Shown here piece after piece: positions 1-5,635 of a stretch of DNA of 5,981 nt. This stretch comes from Candidatus Omnitrophota bacterium (GTDB lineage: Bacteria > Omnitrophota > Gorgyraeia > Velamenicoccales > JABMQK01). The notes beneath the pieces are model-generated. The model ran no database searches. It was not told the DNA's origin and worked only from the letters and a program-made list of their open reading frames with translations. The first letter of the stretch is position 1, and each line of letters begins with the position of its first letter. The stretch is taken from the NCBI GenBank assembly GCA_028712915.1, contig JAQTPJ010000059.1, forward strand, positions 1 through 5,981, given 5' to 3'. The position numbers were made by a program, and so were the translations under genes.

Positions 1-237
1 CAGATGAAGATGTTTCTCACTCGGCTGGGTTTTGATTCCAAAGTAGTTATTACCGGAGATATAACCCAGACTGACCTTCCCGGCGGGAAACCCATGGGTT
101 TACTTGAGGTGCAAAGGATATTAAGCCCCATAAAGGGCATAAAGTTTATATATTTCAGTTACGCGGATGTGGTAAGGCATGAACTTGTGCAGGAAATAAT
201 AGAGGCTTATGAAAGATCGAACAAGAAAGATATTTAA
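1..237 (+). CDS. phoH: PhoH family ATPase, C-terminal fragment (5' end outside the window)
   Basis: The reading frame is open from the first base (CAG, Gln) and ends at TAA 235-237, so only about the last 78 residues of a protein that is usually around 320 residues long are present. The visible part contains the late PhoH nucleotide-binding-fold strand and motif [14 protein letters not shown] (about residues 16-29 of the fragment). The typical PhoH ending follows: GLLEVQRIL, a GIKFIYF strand and a [16 protein letters not shown] helix. PhoH (YbeZ-type) proteins are cytoplasmic P-loop ATPases linked to RNA metabolism, and YbeZ is associated with YbeY in several bacteria. The presence of ybeY two genes downstream fits that. 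The stop lies 29 nt inside the next gene, which suggests translational coupling. The Walker A region is outside the window and could not be checked. Confidence 0.93.
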   Translation, partial: QMKMFLTRLGFDSKVVITGDITQTDLPGGKPMGLLEVQRILSPIKGIKFIYFSYADVVRHELVQEIIEAYERSNKKDI

Positions 238-1627
238 GGAAGTGGCTCTGTATTCAGCGGGTTTTTTGTTTCTGATTATATTCTCGCTGGTTTCCAGGGT
301 TAACCCGATCCTGGTATTCCTTTTATTTTTTATGTTGGCGTATATAAAAATGACGGAATTCAGGAAGTCCCGCAAGACAAGCATACTGTATCTGGGTTTT
401 TTGTTTACCCTGGGTTTTGCTTTTATACTCTTTGCCAAAAGATATACGAATCTCTCCCCGTATTATATTCCTATTTCCGCGATATCCATGCTTTGCGTTG
501 TCTTGTTTTCAAGCCTGGAATTGGCATTGCTTCTTTCTGTATCGCTGAGTTTATTTTTAGGGTTTGTTTTTAACAACGATTTATACGCCGCCAGCATTAT
601 GTTTATGGGCTGCCTCGCCGGTGTGTTTTTCGTGTATAAAGTGCGCCAGCGCTATAAAGTGCTACAGGCCGGGGTATGGGTGAGCTTGACAATGATTATA
701 TTGCTGTTTATTGTTTCCTACAGGCAGCACATAGGTATTGTGTCATTGTATTCTTTTAATATACTGCCCGCGTTTATAAACGGGATACTCTCAGCTTTTA
801 TCGTGACAGGGTCATTACCGGTATTCGAGTTTATTTTTAACGTGGTGACTAATGTAAGTTTGCTGGAATTGTCTGATTTTAACCACCCGCTTTTGAAGAG
901 GATGGTTTTGGAGGCGCCCGGCACATACCACCACAGCCTGCTTGTGGGCAATTTGGCCGAGGTCGCGGCCGAGGCTGTAAACGCCAACGCCCTGCTTGCA
1001 AGGGTGGGCGCGTATTATCACGATGTCGGCAAGCTGGAGAAGCCGGAATACTTCCTGGAGAACCAGGGAAAGACTTCTTCCAGGCACGAGCAGCTTAAGG
1101 CGTCCATATCAAAACTTGTGATTGTAAACCACGTAAAAGACGGCGTGGCATTGGCGAAAAAACATAAAATAAATTCCGCTATAATAGATTTTATCGAACA
1201 GCACCATGGCACCAGCCTTGTTTTTTATTTTTATATCCGCGCCCTGGAAGAGACAAAGAAAAAGGATGAAGTAAAGGAAGATGTCTTCAGGTATGTCGGC
1301 CCCAAGCCGCAGACAAAAGAGACTGCCATTGTGCTTTTGGCTGATTCAGTCGAGGCTGCCTGCCGCGCCCTGGAGTCTCCGGACGCGCAGCGCATAGAAG
1401 AGGCGGTGCATACGGTGATTAACAATAAGTTTATCGACGGCCAGTTGGACGAATGCGATTTGACGCTCAAGGATTTAAATAAAATAGCCAAAACATTTAT
1501 ACACATCCTTTCCGCTATTTACCATAGCAGGATAGGTTATCCGGAAATAAAAAGTGAGAATAACGCTAAAGAACCTGCAAAGAAAAATCAGGATAAGCCC
1601 AGCCAGGATAAGAAAAATAGCTTATAA
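209..1627 (+). CDS. Short PgpH/YqfF-type 7TM-HD phosphohydrolase (probable c-di-AMP phosphodiesterase) lacking the extracytoplasmic domain
   Basis: This 472-residue protein is a polytopic membrane protein with a C-terminal cytoplasmic HD hydrolase domain. By eye there are eight hydrophobic segments: about 13-29, 32-48, 58-76, 85-101, 104-121, 126-144, 155-171 and 178-200. Basic residues at the N-terminus and in the 49-57 and 144-150 loops fit a cytoplasmic N-terminus. The family signature linking membrane and HD parts is clear ([15 protein letters not shown], 218-232; [20 protein letters not shown], 235-254). Likely metal ligands are H242, H271-D272 (motif HDVGK), H308, H332-H333 and D379, so the active site looks complete. 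Characterised relatives (Listeria PgpH, Bacillus YqfF) hydrolyse c-di-AMP to pApA. Those proteins are about 700 residues long and carry a large 7TMR-HDED domain after the first membrane helix; here that loop is only a few residues. The tail from about 446 is hydrophilic and overlaps ybeY. The ATG at 209 is preserved inside phoH, with AGAGG at 201-205 as a close, modest ribosome site. Substrate is inferred from family. Confidence 0.9.
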   Translation: MKDRTRKIFKEVALYSAGFLFLIIFSLVSRVNPILVFLLFFMLAYIKMTEFRKSRKTSILYLGFLFTLGFAFILFAKRYTNLSPYYIPISAISMLCVVLFSSLELALLLSVSLSLFLGFVFNNDLYAASIMFMGCLAGVFFVYKVRQRYKVLQAGVWVSLTMIILLFIVSYRQHIGIVSLYSFNILPAFINGILSAFIVTGSLPVFEFIFNVVTNVSLLELSDFNHPLLKRMVLEAPGTYHHSLLVGNLAEVAAEAVNANALLARVGAYYHDVGKLEKPEYFLENQGKTSSRHEQLKASISKLVIVNHVKDGVALAKKHKINSAIIDFIEQHHGTSLVFYFYIRALEETKKKDEVKEDVFRYVGPKPQTKETAIVLLADSVEAACRALESPDAQRIEEAVHTVINNKFIDGQLDECDLTLKDLNKIAKTFIHILSAIYHSRIGYPEIKSENNAKEPAKKNQDKPSQDKKNSL

Positions 1628-2006
1628 TATCGCGCCGCCAGCTAGTTTGAATAATCTGAAGCTAAGTTTATATTTTGTCGAAAACGACGTCATCAAAAAA
1701 TTAAACAGGAAGTTCTTCGGCAGGAACAGGCTTACCGACGTGATTTCCTTCAGGTTAAGCAGCGACTGCGCAGAGGTGTTCGTTGCCCCTTGCGTGGCGA
1801 AGAGCAATGCTTTGGCATTCAAGACAGGGTTTCCTGAGGAGCTCTATAGGTGCGTGATACACGGCATCCTGCATGTTTTCGGTTATAAAGACGGGGCAAA
1901 AAAAGAAAAGGAAAGAATGTGGCGCGCCCAGGAAAAAATACTTAAAAAGATGGCAAAAGATACTGTGTGTTTAAATCCTAAATCCAAAACCCTAAATCCT
2001 AAATAA
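1554..2006 (+). CDS. ybeY: Endoribonuclease / rRNA maturation factor YbeY, variant active site
   Basis: This 150-residue protein matches the YbeY family along its length. It has an N-terminal NLQRKIRI segment (7-14), LYFVENDVIKKLN (39-51), the TDVISF strand (61-66) and the metal-site helix HGILHVFGYKDG (103-114), followed by an ERMWRAQEKIL helix. YbeY is a cytoplasmic single-strand RNase needed for 16S rRNA 3'-end maturation and ribosome quality control. The canonical zinc motif is HGxLHLxGYDH; here H103 and H107 are present but the third ligand position is D113. The conserved arginine of the YRG motif (Arg59 in E. coli) aligns with F55. I recall Bacteroidetes homologues with GYKDK, so this looks like a known-type variant rather than decay. 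The start is GTG 1554, chosen because the family N-terminus begins there; only a weak GGAA lies upstream. The gene overlaps the upstream gene by 74 nt. The last 11 residues (from L140) and the TAA stop come from a heptamer repeat. Confidence 0.9.
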   Translation: MRITLKNLQRKIRISPARIRKIAYNIAPPASLNNLKLSLYFVENDVIKKLNRKFFGRNRLTDVISFRLSSDCAEVFVAPCVAKSNALAFKTGFPEELYRCVIHGILHVFGYKDGAKKEKERMWRAQEKILKKMAKDTVCLNPKSKTLNPK

Positions 2007-2111
2007 ACCCAAATGTCCCAAACTCAAAACACAAAACAATTTTTAAATTTTGAGTTTTGAATTTTGGATTTTGAATTTATTTAGAGTTTAGGATTTAGAG
2101 TTTAGAGTTTT
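1973..2111. repeat. Imperfect palindromic spacer built of AT-rich heptamers
   Basis: The left arm (1973-2003) contains four tandem 7-nt units of TCCTAAA / CCCTAAA / TCCAAAA type. The right arm (2080-2107) contains four tandem 7-nt units, three TTTAGAG and one TTTAGGA, followed by TTTT. The arms are imperfect reverse complements in register. Pairing continues inward through CTCAAAAC-type and TTTTGAG-type stretches to an AT-only centre near 2039-2050. The whole element could fold as a long, leaky hairpin of about 140 nt. It begins inside the 3' end of ybeY and ends 29 nt before the next start codon. Similar heptamer spacers are known to me from intergenic DNA of several uncultured and environmental bacteria, but I cannot name a family with certainty. 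There is no clean GC stem plus U-tract, so I do not call it a terminator. Confidence 0.8.
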
Positions 2112-2140
2112 ACCGAATTAACAAAATGAGATAAAACCAG

Positions 2141-3349
2141 ATGAAGATAGAATTAATGAGGCATATAGATTATTTTGTGGGCAGGCCTTTGTGTTTTCTG
2201 CTTAGCATAGCGAATTTCTTTTTGGGTTTGTTTGATTTTAACAAGAAAAGAGTTCCCGCATACAAAAAAATACTTTTCGTTAAGCTGTCTGAAATGGGCA
2301 GCATTATCCTGGCGCATCCTTTGATAAGCCGGGCTGCCGCGGATTATCCCGAAGCCAAAATTTTTTTCCTTACCTTTCAGAAGAATAAATATATATTTGA
2401 TTTATTAAAATCGCTTCCGCAGGAGAATATTCTAACCATAAGGGAGAGCCCTTTCCCTTTGTTTATTCTGGATTCGTTGAAGGCGGTTGCCAGGCTTCGC
2501 AGGGAGAAAATAGACTTGGCGTTTGACCTGGAGTTATTTTCGCGCTGCACAGCTATCCTTACATACTTAAGCGCCGCAAAAAAGAGAGTAGGGTTTTTCA
2601 GGTATGATTTTGAGGGTTTATACAGAGGCGGCCTCCTGACCCATAAAGTCCAATATAACCCGTTGATTCACACCGCTAAATCATTTATGTCGCTGTGGGA
2701 AGTAATAAACGCGCCTTGTAAAAAGAGCCCGGAGTTAAGCAAAAAGATAGAAGAATCGCGCCTGCAAATACCGAAGGTAGAGGTTGACGATAAGGCAAGG
2801 CAGCGCATGAAAGAGAGGCTGCGCGGGTTTGGTATTGACGATAATTCAAAGGTATTTTTGATTAATCCCGGAGAAGGCAGGCTTCCTTTGAGGGAGTGGC
2901 CGCTGGAAAATTATATAAAGGTAGCGAATAGGATATTGCAAGATGAGAAGAATTTTCTCGTTGTCGCGGGGATGGAGGATTATTCCAATAAAAAGGATTT
3001 GTTTATCAGTAGTTTAAGCAGCAAAAGGTGCGTTGATTTGGTGAATAAGACTACGCTTGAGGAGTTGCTGGTTTTGTTTGATATTGCCAGGGCGTTGATT
3101 GCCAATGATTGCGGGCTGGCGCATCTGGCGTCTTTGACAGGAGTAAAGAAGTTTATATTTTTTGGGCCGGAGAGCCCACAGTTGTATCTTCCTTTGGGCG
3201 GCAACAGCTGCGTATTCTACTCGCACATGCCATGTTCTCCGTGTTTTTCAGCCTTAAACCACCGCAAGTCTTCTTGCAGGGACAATAAATGCCTAAAGGC
3301 TATTTCCTGCGAAGAGGTTATTTACACTTTGGAGGAGTCAGTCTTATAA
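2141..3349 (+). CDS. Glycosyltransferase family 9 (heptosyltransferase-like) protein
   Basis: This 402-residue protein has the two-domain GT-B layout of family 9 (ADP-heptose:LPS heptosyltransferase-like). The N-terminal domain opens with KKILFVKLSEMGSIILAHPL (42-60), the usual nucleotide-fold start. The C-terminal domain has INPGEGRLPLREWP (241-254), LVVAGMED (273-280), the donor-site motif NDCGLAHLASLTG (322-334) and FFGPESPQLYLPLG (340-353). In E. coli WaaC the first motif reads SSMGD with a catalytic Asp; here the equivalent residue is S54. I recall a GT9 subfamily with SEMGS, so this may be a group trait. A Cys-rich tail (C365, C368, C379, C384, C390) is also typical of some members. A hydrophobic stretch at 17-32 may attach the protein to the inner membrane. 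Such enzymes add heptose or another sugar to lipopolysaccharide or cell-surface glycan on the cytoplasmic side. Donor and acceptor cannot be told. ATG 2141 is the first start after an in-frame stop at 2132-2134; no clear ribosome site is seen. Confidence 0.88.
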   Translation: MKIELMRHIDYFVGRPLCFLLSIANFFLGLFDFNKKRVPAYKKILFVKLSEMGSIILAHPLISRAAADYPEAKIFFLTFQKNKYIFDLLKSLPQENILTIRESPFPLFILDSLKAVARLRREKIDLAFDLELFSRCTAILTYLSAAKKRVGFFRYDFEGLYRGGLLTHKVQYNPLIHTAKSFMSLWEVINAPCKKSPELSKKIEESRLQIPKVEVDDKARQRMKERLRGFGIDDNSKVFLINPGEGRLPLREWPLENYIKVANRILQDEKNFLVVAGMEDYSNKKDLFISSLSSKRCVDLVNKTTLEELLVLFDIARALIANDCGLAHLASLTGVKKFIFFGPESPQLYLPLGGNSCVFYSHMPCSPCFSALNHRKSSCRDNKCLKAISCEEVIYTLEESVL

Positions 3350-3369
3350 TATCGTGAAGGATTGCATTT

Positions 3370-3437
3370 AACACAGATGACCACTGATAATATCTGTGAT
3401 CATCTCGCGGTATTTATCTGTGTTAATCTGTGTAATT
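3370..3437. repeat. CACAGAT / ATCTGTG palindromic intergenic repeat
   Basis: The spacer before recO contains CACAGAT at 3372-3378 and ATCTGTG at 3392-3398, 3416-3422 and 3426-3432. The segment 3370-3392 is an imperfect reverse complement of 3411-3437, with a few mismatches, so an RNA or single-strand hairpin is possible. This resembles the ACACAGAT...ATCTGTGT spacer elements that recur in many environmental bacterial genomes. Its function is unknown. It lacks a GC-rich stem and terminal U-run, so terminator activity is not supported. Confidence 0.72.
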
Positions 3438-3443
3438 AGCTGT

Positions 3444-3449
3444 AAAGGA
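3444..3449 (+). promoter_or_regulatory. Ribosome binding site of recO
   Basis: AAAGGA lies 9 nt upstream of ATG 3459, just outside the palindromic repeat. It is one of the clearest Shine-Dalgarno sites in the window and fixes the recO start. Confidence 0.7.
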
Positions 3450-3458
3450 TTATAAAAG

Positions 3459-4223
3459 ATGATTTGTCGAGACCAAGCTATAGTATTAAAGACGCAGGAT
3501 TTTCGCGAGACAAGCAAAATAGCTGTTTTTTATTCTAAGAAGTTCGGCAGGATAAGCGGGTTGTTCAAGGGCATACGCACTGACCCCAGGAAATTCGCTT
3601 CCGGGTTGACATTTTTGTCGGTAAACGAAATAATATTCTACAAGAAAAGATTATCCGATATGCACCTTGTCAGCCAGTGCGATTTAAGGAAGGATTTTGA
3701 CTACCTTAGATCCGATATGCTCAAGTTCAGTATCGCCAGTTTTTGCGCTGAACTGGTTTATTCCGTGATGCCGTCGGAAGACGCCCACCCCGAGGTTTAC
3801 GAACTTTTATTGAATCTCTTGGATTCGCTGGATAGGGCCGGATCGCCGCGGAAACTTTTATATAATTTCAGCCTCAAGATTCTGTCTTTATCGGGATTTA
3901 AACCGCATTTAGAAAGCTGTGTTATATGCGCCAGCCCCATAAAAGGGCAGGCGTATTTCAGTAACCGTTTTGGCGGCTTACTATGCCAGAGGTGCCGCTA
4001 TAAAGACAGCGAGAGTGATGATATCCTTACGGGGACTATCGCAACTATCCTTTTTTTACAGAAAAGCGATTGGCAGCAGTCGCTTAGGCTTAACATTTCT
4101 CCCTCTATAGAGAGGCAGCTTAGCGAGATACTGTTTTCTTTTTTGAATTTTCACCTGGAGAGGAAATTCAAAAGCCTCAAAATGCTCAATGAATTGCTTG
4201 ACCATAAGATTAAGATGTGTTAA
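3459..4223 (+). CDS. recO: DNA repair protein RecO
   Basis: This 254-residue protein is of normal length for RecO, the recombination mediator that works with RecR (and RecF) to load RecA onto SSB-coated single-stranded DNA and that promotes strand annealing. The N-terminal OB-fold carries the family opening AIVLKTQDFRETSKIAVFYS (7-26), then the GRISGLFKGIR segment (30-40). The helical C-terminal part contains a zinc-finger-like CVIC (C154, C157) and CQRC (C176, C179) pair around the conserved FGGLLC stretch (171-176), so the four-Cys site is intact. The start ATG 3459 follows a good ribosome site. In many bacteria recO lies downstream of ybeY, often with era between; here a glycosyltransferase gene occupies the interval. 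The TPR gene begins 11 nt after its stop, so the two are probably cotranscribed. Confidence 0.93.
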   Translation: MICRDQAIVLKTQDFRETSKIAVFYSKKFGRISGLFKGIRTDPRKFASGLTFLSVNEIIFYKKRLSDMHLVSQCDLRKDFDYLRSDMLKFSIASFCAELVYSVMPSEDAHPEVYELLLNLLDSLDRAGSPRKLLYNFSLKILSLSGFKPHLESCVICASPIKGQAYFSNRFGGLLCQRCRYKDSESDDILTGTIATILFLQKSDWQQSLRLNISPSIERQLSEILFSFLNFHLERKFKSLKMLNELLDHKIKMC

Positions 4224-4234
4224 CTTAACTTTAT

Positions 4235-4690
4235 ATGAAATACAAAGTTAAAAAATTCCTTTTTATAATAGTCACCCTGCTTTTGGCTTTTGGCGTTAAC
4301 GCGGATTATTGCTTTGCGCGCGGCGGAATGGAAGAGCACGCAGCGGAATATTTTCAGGAAGGCCTTGAGGCGCACAGGACCGGCGACATAGAGGCAGCGA
4401 TTACCTTATATACGAAGGCTATTTATGCCAAGCCCGATTACGCCCAGGCGCACAACAATTTAGGCACTGCATACGCGCAGAAGCACGATTACGCAAAGGC
4501 TGAGCAGGAATATAGGTATGCCATAGAATTGGATTCCCAATATTCTTTGGCTTTGAGGAACCTGGCGCTTATATACGCCGAGAGGCAGGATTACGAAAAG
4601 TTCTACGAATATTGGAAGCGCGCCACAGGCCTTAACGTGCAGAGCCCTTTTTTAATTGATGAAGAGAGTGGCTGGGAGGACGAGGATTAA
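4235..4690 (+). CDS. Small exported TPR-repeat protein, function unknown
   Basis: This 151-residue protein begins with a clear signal peptide: basic n-region MKYKVKK, hydrophobic core 8-20, and possible signal peptidase I sites after VNA (23) or CFA (28). The mature part consists almost wholly of tetratricopeptide repeats, at about 36-67, 70-103 and 104-131. Typical TPR positions are visible, such as the GLEAHRTGDIEAAI, NNLGTAYAQKHDYAKA and NLALIYAERQDYEKF helices. A strongly acidic tail (DEESGWEDED) follows. TPRs are protein-binding scaffolds, so a periplasmic or surface adaptor role is likely but the partner is unknown. C26 is preceded by Ala-Asp-Tyr, which is not a lipobox, so I do not call it a lipoprotein. 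There is no recognisable ribosome site before ATG 4235; the start is chosen because it gives a complete signal peptide. The stop codon directly abuts the next gene's ATG. Confidence 0.85.
   Translation: MKYKVKKFLFIIVTLLLAFGVNADYCFARGGMEEHAAEYFQEGLEAHRTGDIEAAITLYTKAIYAKPDYAQAHNNLGTAYAQKHDYAKAEQEYRYAIELDSQYSLALRNLALIYAERQDYEKFYEYWKRATGLNVQSPFLIDEESGWEDED
4674..4680 (+). promoter_or_regulatory. Ribosome binding site of the panE-like gene inside the TPR coding end
   Basis: GGGAGGA lies 10 nt before ATG 4691, with a second purine-rich GAGGA at 4682-4686. Both are within the codons of the acidic TPR tail. This supports the ATG that directly follows the TPR stop (TAA-ATG). Confidence 0.6.
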
Positions 4691-5620
4691 ATGAATATCG
4701 CTGTGGTTGGGCCCGGAGCTATTGGAATACTTTTTGCCACTATGCTTATTAAATCGGGGGAGAAAGTCTCAATCCTGGATTACAATAAACAGAGAGCGGA
4801 GAAAATTTCAAAAGACGGCATTTCTCTGGAGAGTAAGGAAAAGGTTTATAACTACCAGGTTAACATTACGGACAAGGCCGCGGATTTAAAAGATATAGAT
4901 TTATTTATAATATGCGTTAAGTCTTACGATACCAAGGAGGCGGCGCGTTCAATAAAGCCCGCCTTGAAAGATAGTTCCCTTGTTTTGACTTTGCAGAACG
5001 GTATAGGCAATATTGAGGTAATAAGCGAGATAGTAGGCCAGGACAGGGTTATCGGCGGAGTGACTAACCAGGGCGCCAATGTCATCGGCGAGGGCAAGGT
5101 CAGGCACGCGGGTTTCGGCGAGACAGTTATCGGGAATTCAAGCGGCAAAGTCACCGTGTCTTTGAAAGATATCAGGGAGATTTTTAACAAGGCGGGATTA
5201 AAGGCGCGCATCACCAAAGATATAAGGTCGCTCATATGGTCAAAGCTCATAATAAACGTGGGGATAAACGCATTGACTGCTGTAACGCGCCTTAGAAACG
5301 GACAGCTTCTTGATTACGAAGGCACGCGCAATATCCTGCGCCAGGCGGTAAACGAGGCGGTAAAGGTCGCCAAGAAGAAACGCGTAAAGTTGATATACGA
5401 CGACGCCGTAGAAAAAACAGAGGCGGTATGCGAAGCAACCGCCCAGAATATCTCCTCAATGCTGCAGGACGCGTTAAAAAAGAAAAAGACGGAGATAGAT
5501 TATATAAACGGCGCGATAGTAAGGCAGGGCCAGAGTATGGGCATTCCCACGCCGGTAAATTCGCTGCTGGTGGACCTGGTAAAATCGATTGAGCTTAGTT
5601 ATGGTAAAATAATATCCTAA
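4691..5620 (+). CDS. panE: 2-dehydropantoate 2-reductase (ketopantoate reductase) family protein
   Basis: This 309-residue protein has the full PanE/ApbA architecture. The N-terminal Rossmann domain has the nucleotide motif GPGAIG (7-12), LFIICVKSYDT (71-81) and LQNGIGN (101-107), where N103 matches the conserved Asn of the family. The C-terminal helical domain has WSKLIINVGINALTA (183-197), containing the likely catalytic Lys K185 and N193. TEIDYINGAIV (267-277) follows, with E268 at the position of the catalytic-site Glu of E. coli PanE. GIPTPVN (284-290) is also typical. Known members reduce ketopantoate to pantoate with NADPH in the cytoplasm, for pantothenate and coenzyme A synthesis. 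No panB, panC or panD is in the window, and related reductases acting on other 2-oxo acids share this fold, so the substrate is inferred. ATG 4691 begins immediately after the TPR stop, which suggests coupled translation. Confidence 0.87.
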   Translation: MNIAVVGPGAIGILFATMLIKSGEKVSILDYNKQRAEKISKDGISLESKEKVYNYQVNITDKAADLKDIDLFIICVKSYDTKEAARSIKPALKDSSLVLTLQNGIGNIEVISEIVGQDRVIGGVTNQGANVIGEGKVRHAGFGETVIGNSSGKVTVSLKDIREIFNKAGLKARITKDIRSLIWSKLIINVGINALTAVTRLRNGQLLDYEGTRNILRQAVNEAVKVAKKKRVKLIYDDAVEKTEAVCEATAQNISSMLQDALKKKKTEIDYINGAIVRQGQSMGIPTPVNSLLVDLVKSIELSYGKIIS

Positions 5621-5623
5621 GAG

Positions 5624-5628
5624 AAAGG
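5624..5628 (+). promoter_or_regulatory. Ribosome binding site of the terminal coiled-coil gene
   Basis: AAAGG lies 7 nt before ATG 5636 (a second, in-frame ATG follows directly). It supports a real gene starting in the 15-nt gap after panE. Confidence 0.6.
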
Positions 5629-5635
5629 TTTAGTT

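Noticed and set aside
121..438. Minus-strand open frame of about 105 codons
   Set aside because: It lies opposite phoH and the HD protein gene, whose products match known families. Its translation shows no family features, so it is a shadow frame.
718..1506. Several minus-strand open frames opposite the HD domain
   Set aside because: They mirror a strongly conserved coding region on the + strand, have no ribosome sites and no recognisable motifs.
1554..1627. Frameshift joining the HD protein to YbeY
   Set aside because: Each protein is complete in its own frame with a family-consistent start or end, so an overlap is the simpler reading.
1973..2111. Rho-independent terminator or CRISPR-like array
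   Set aside because: The units are contiguous heptamers without spacers, so it is not CRISPR. The stem is AT-rich and mismatched and lacks a compact GC stem followed by a U-run, so a terminator is not supported.
2038..2140. Sigma-70 promoter for the glycosyltransferase gene
   Set aside because: The tract is so AT-rich and repetitive that TATAAT-like and TTGA-like strings appear by composition. No well-spaced -35/-10 pair stands out.
4301..4315. Lipoprotein signal around C26 of the TPR protein
   Set aside because: The residues before the Cys are Ala-Asp-Tyr; a lipobox needs a small residue at -1 and usually Leu at -3.
4924..5250. Minus-strand open frame of 108 codons within the panE-like gene
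   Set aside because: It is opposite conserved PanE motifs and looks like a codon-composition artefact.
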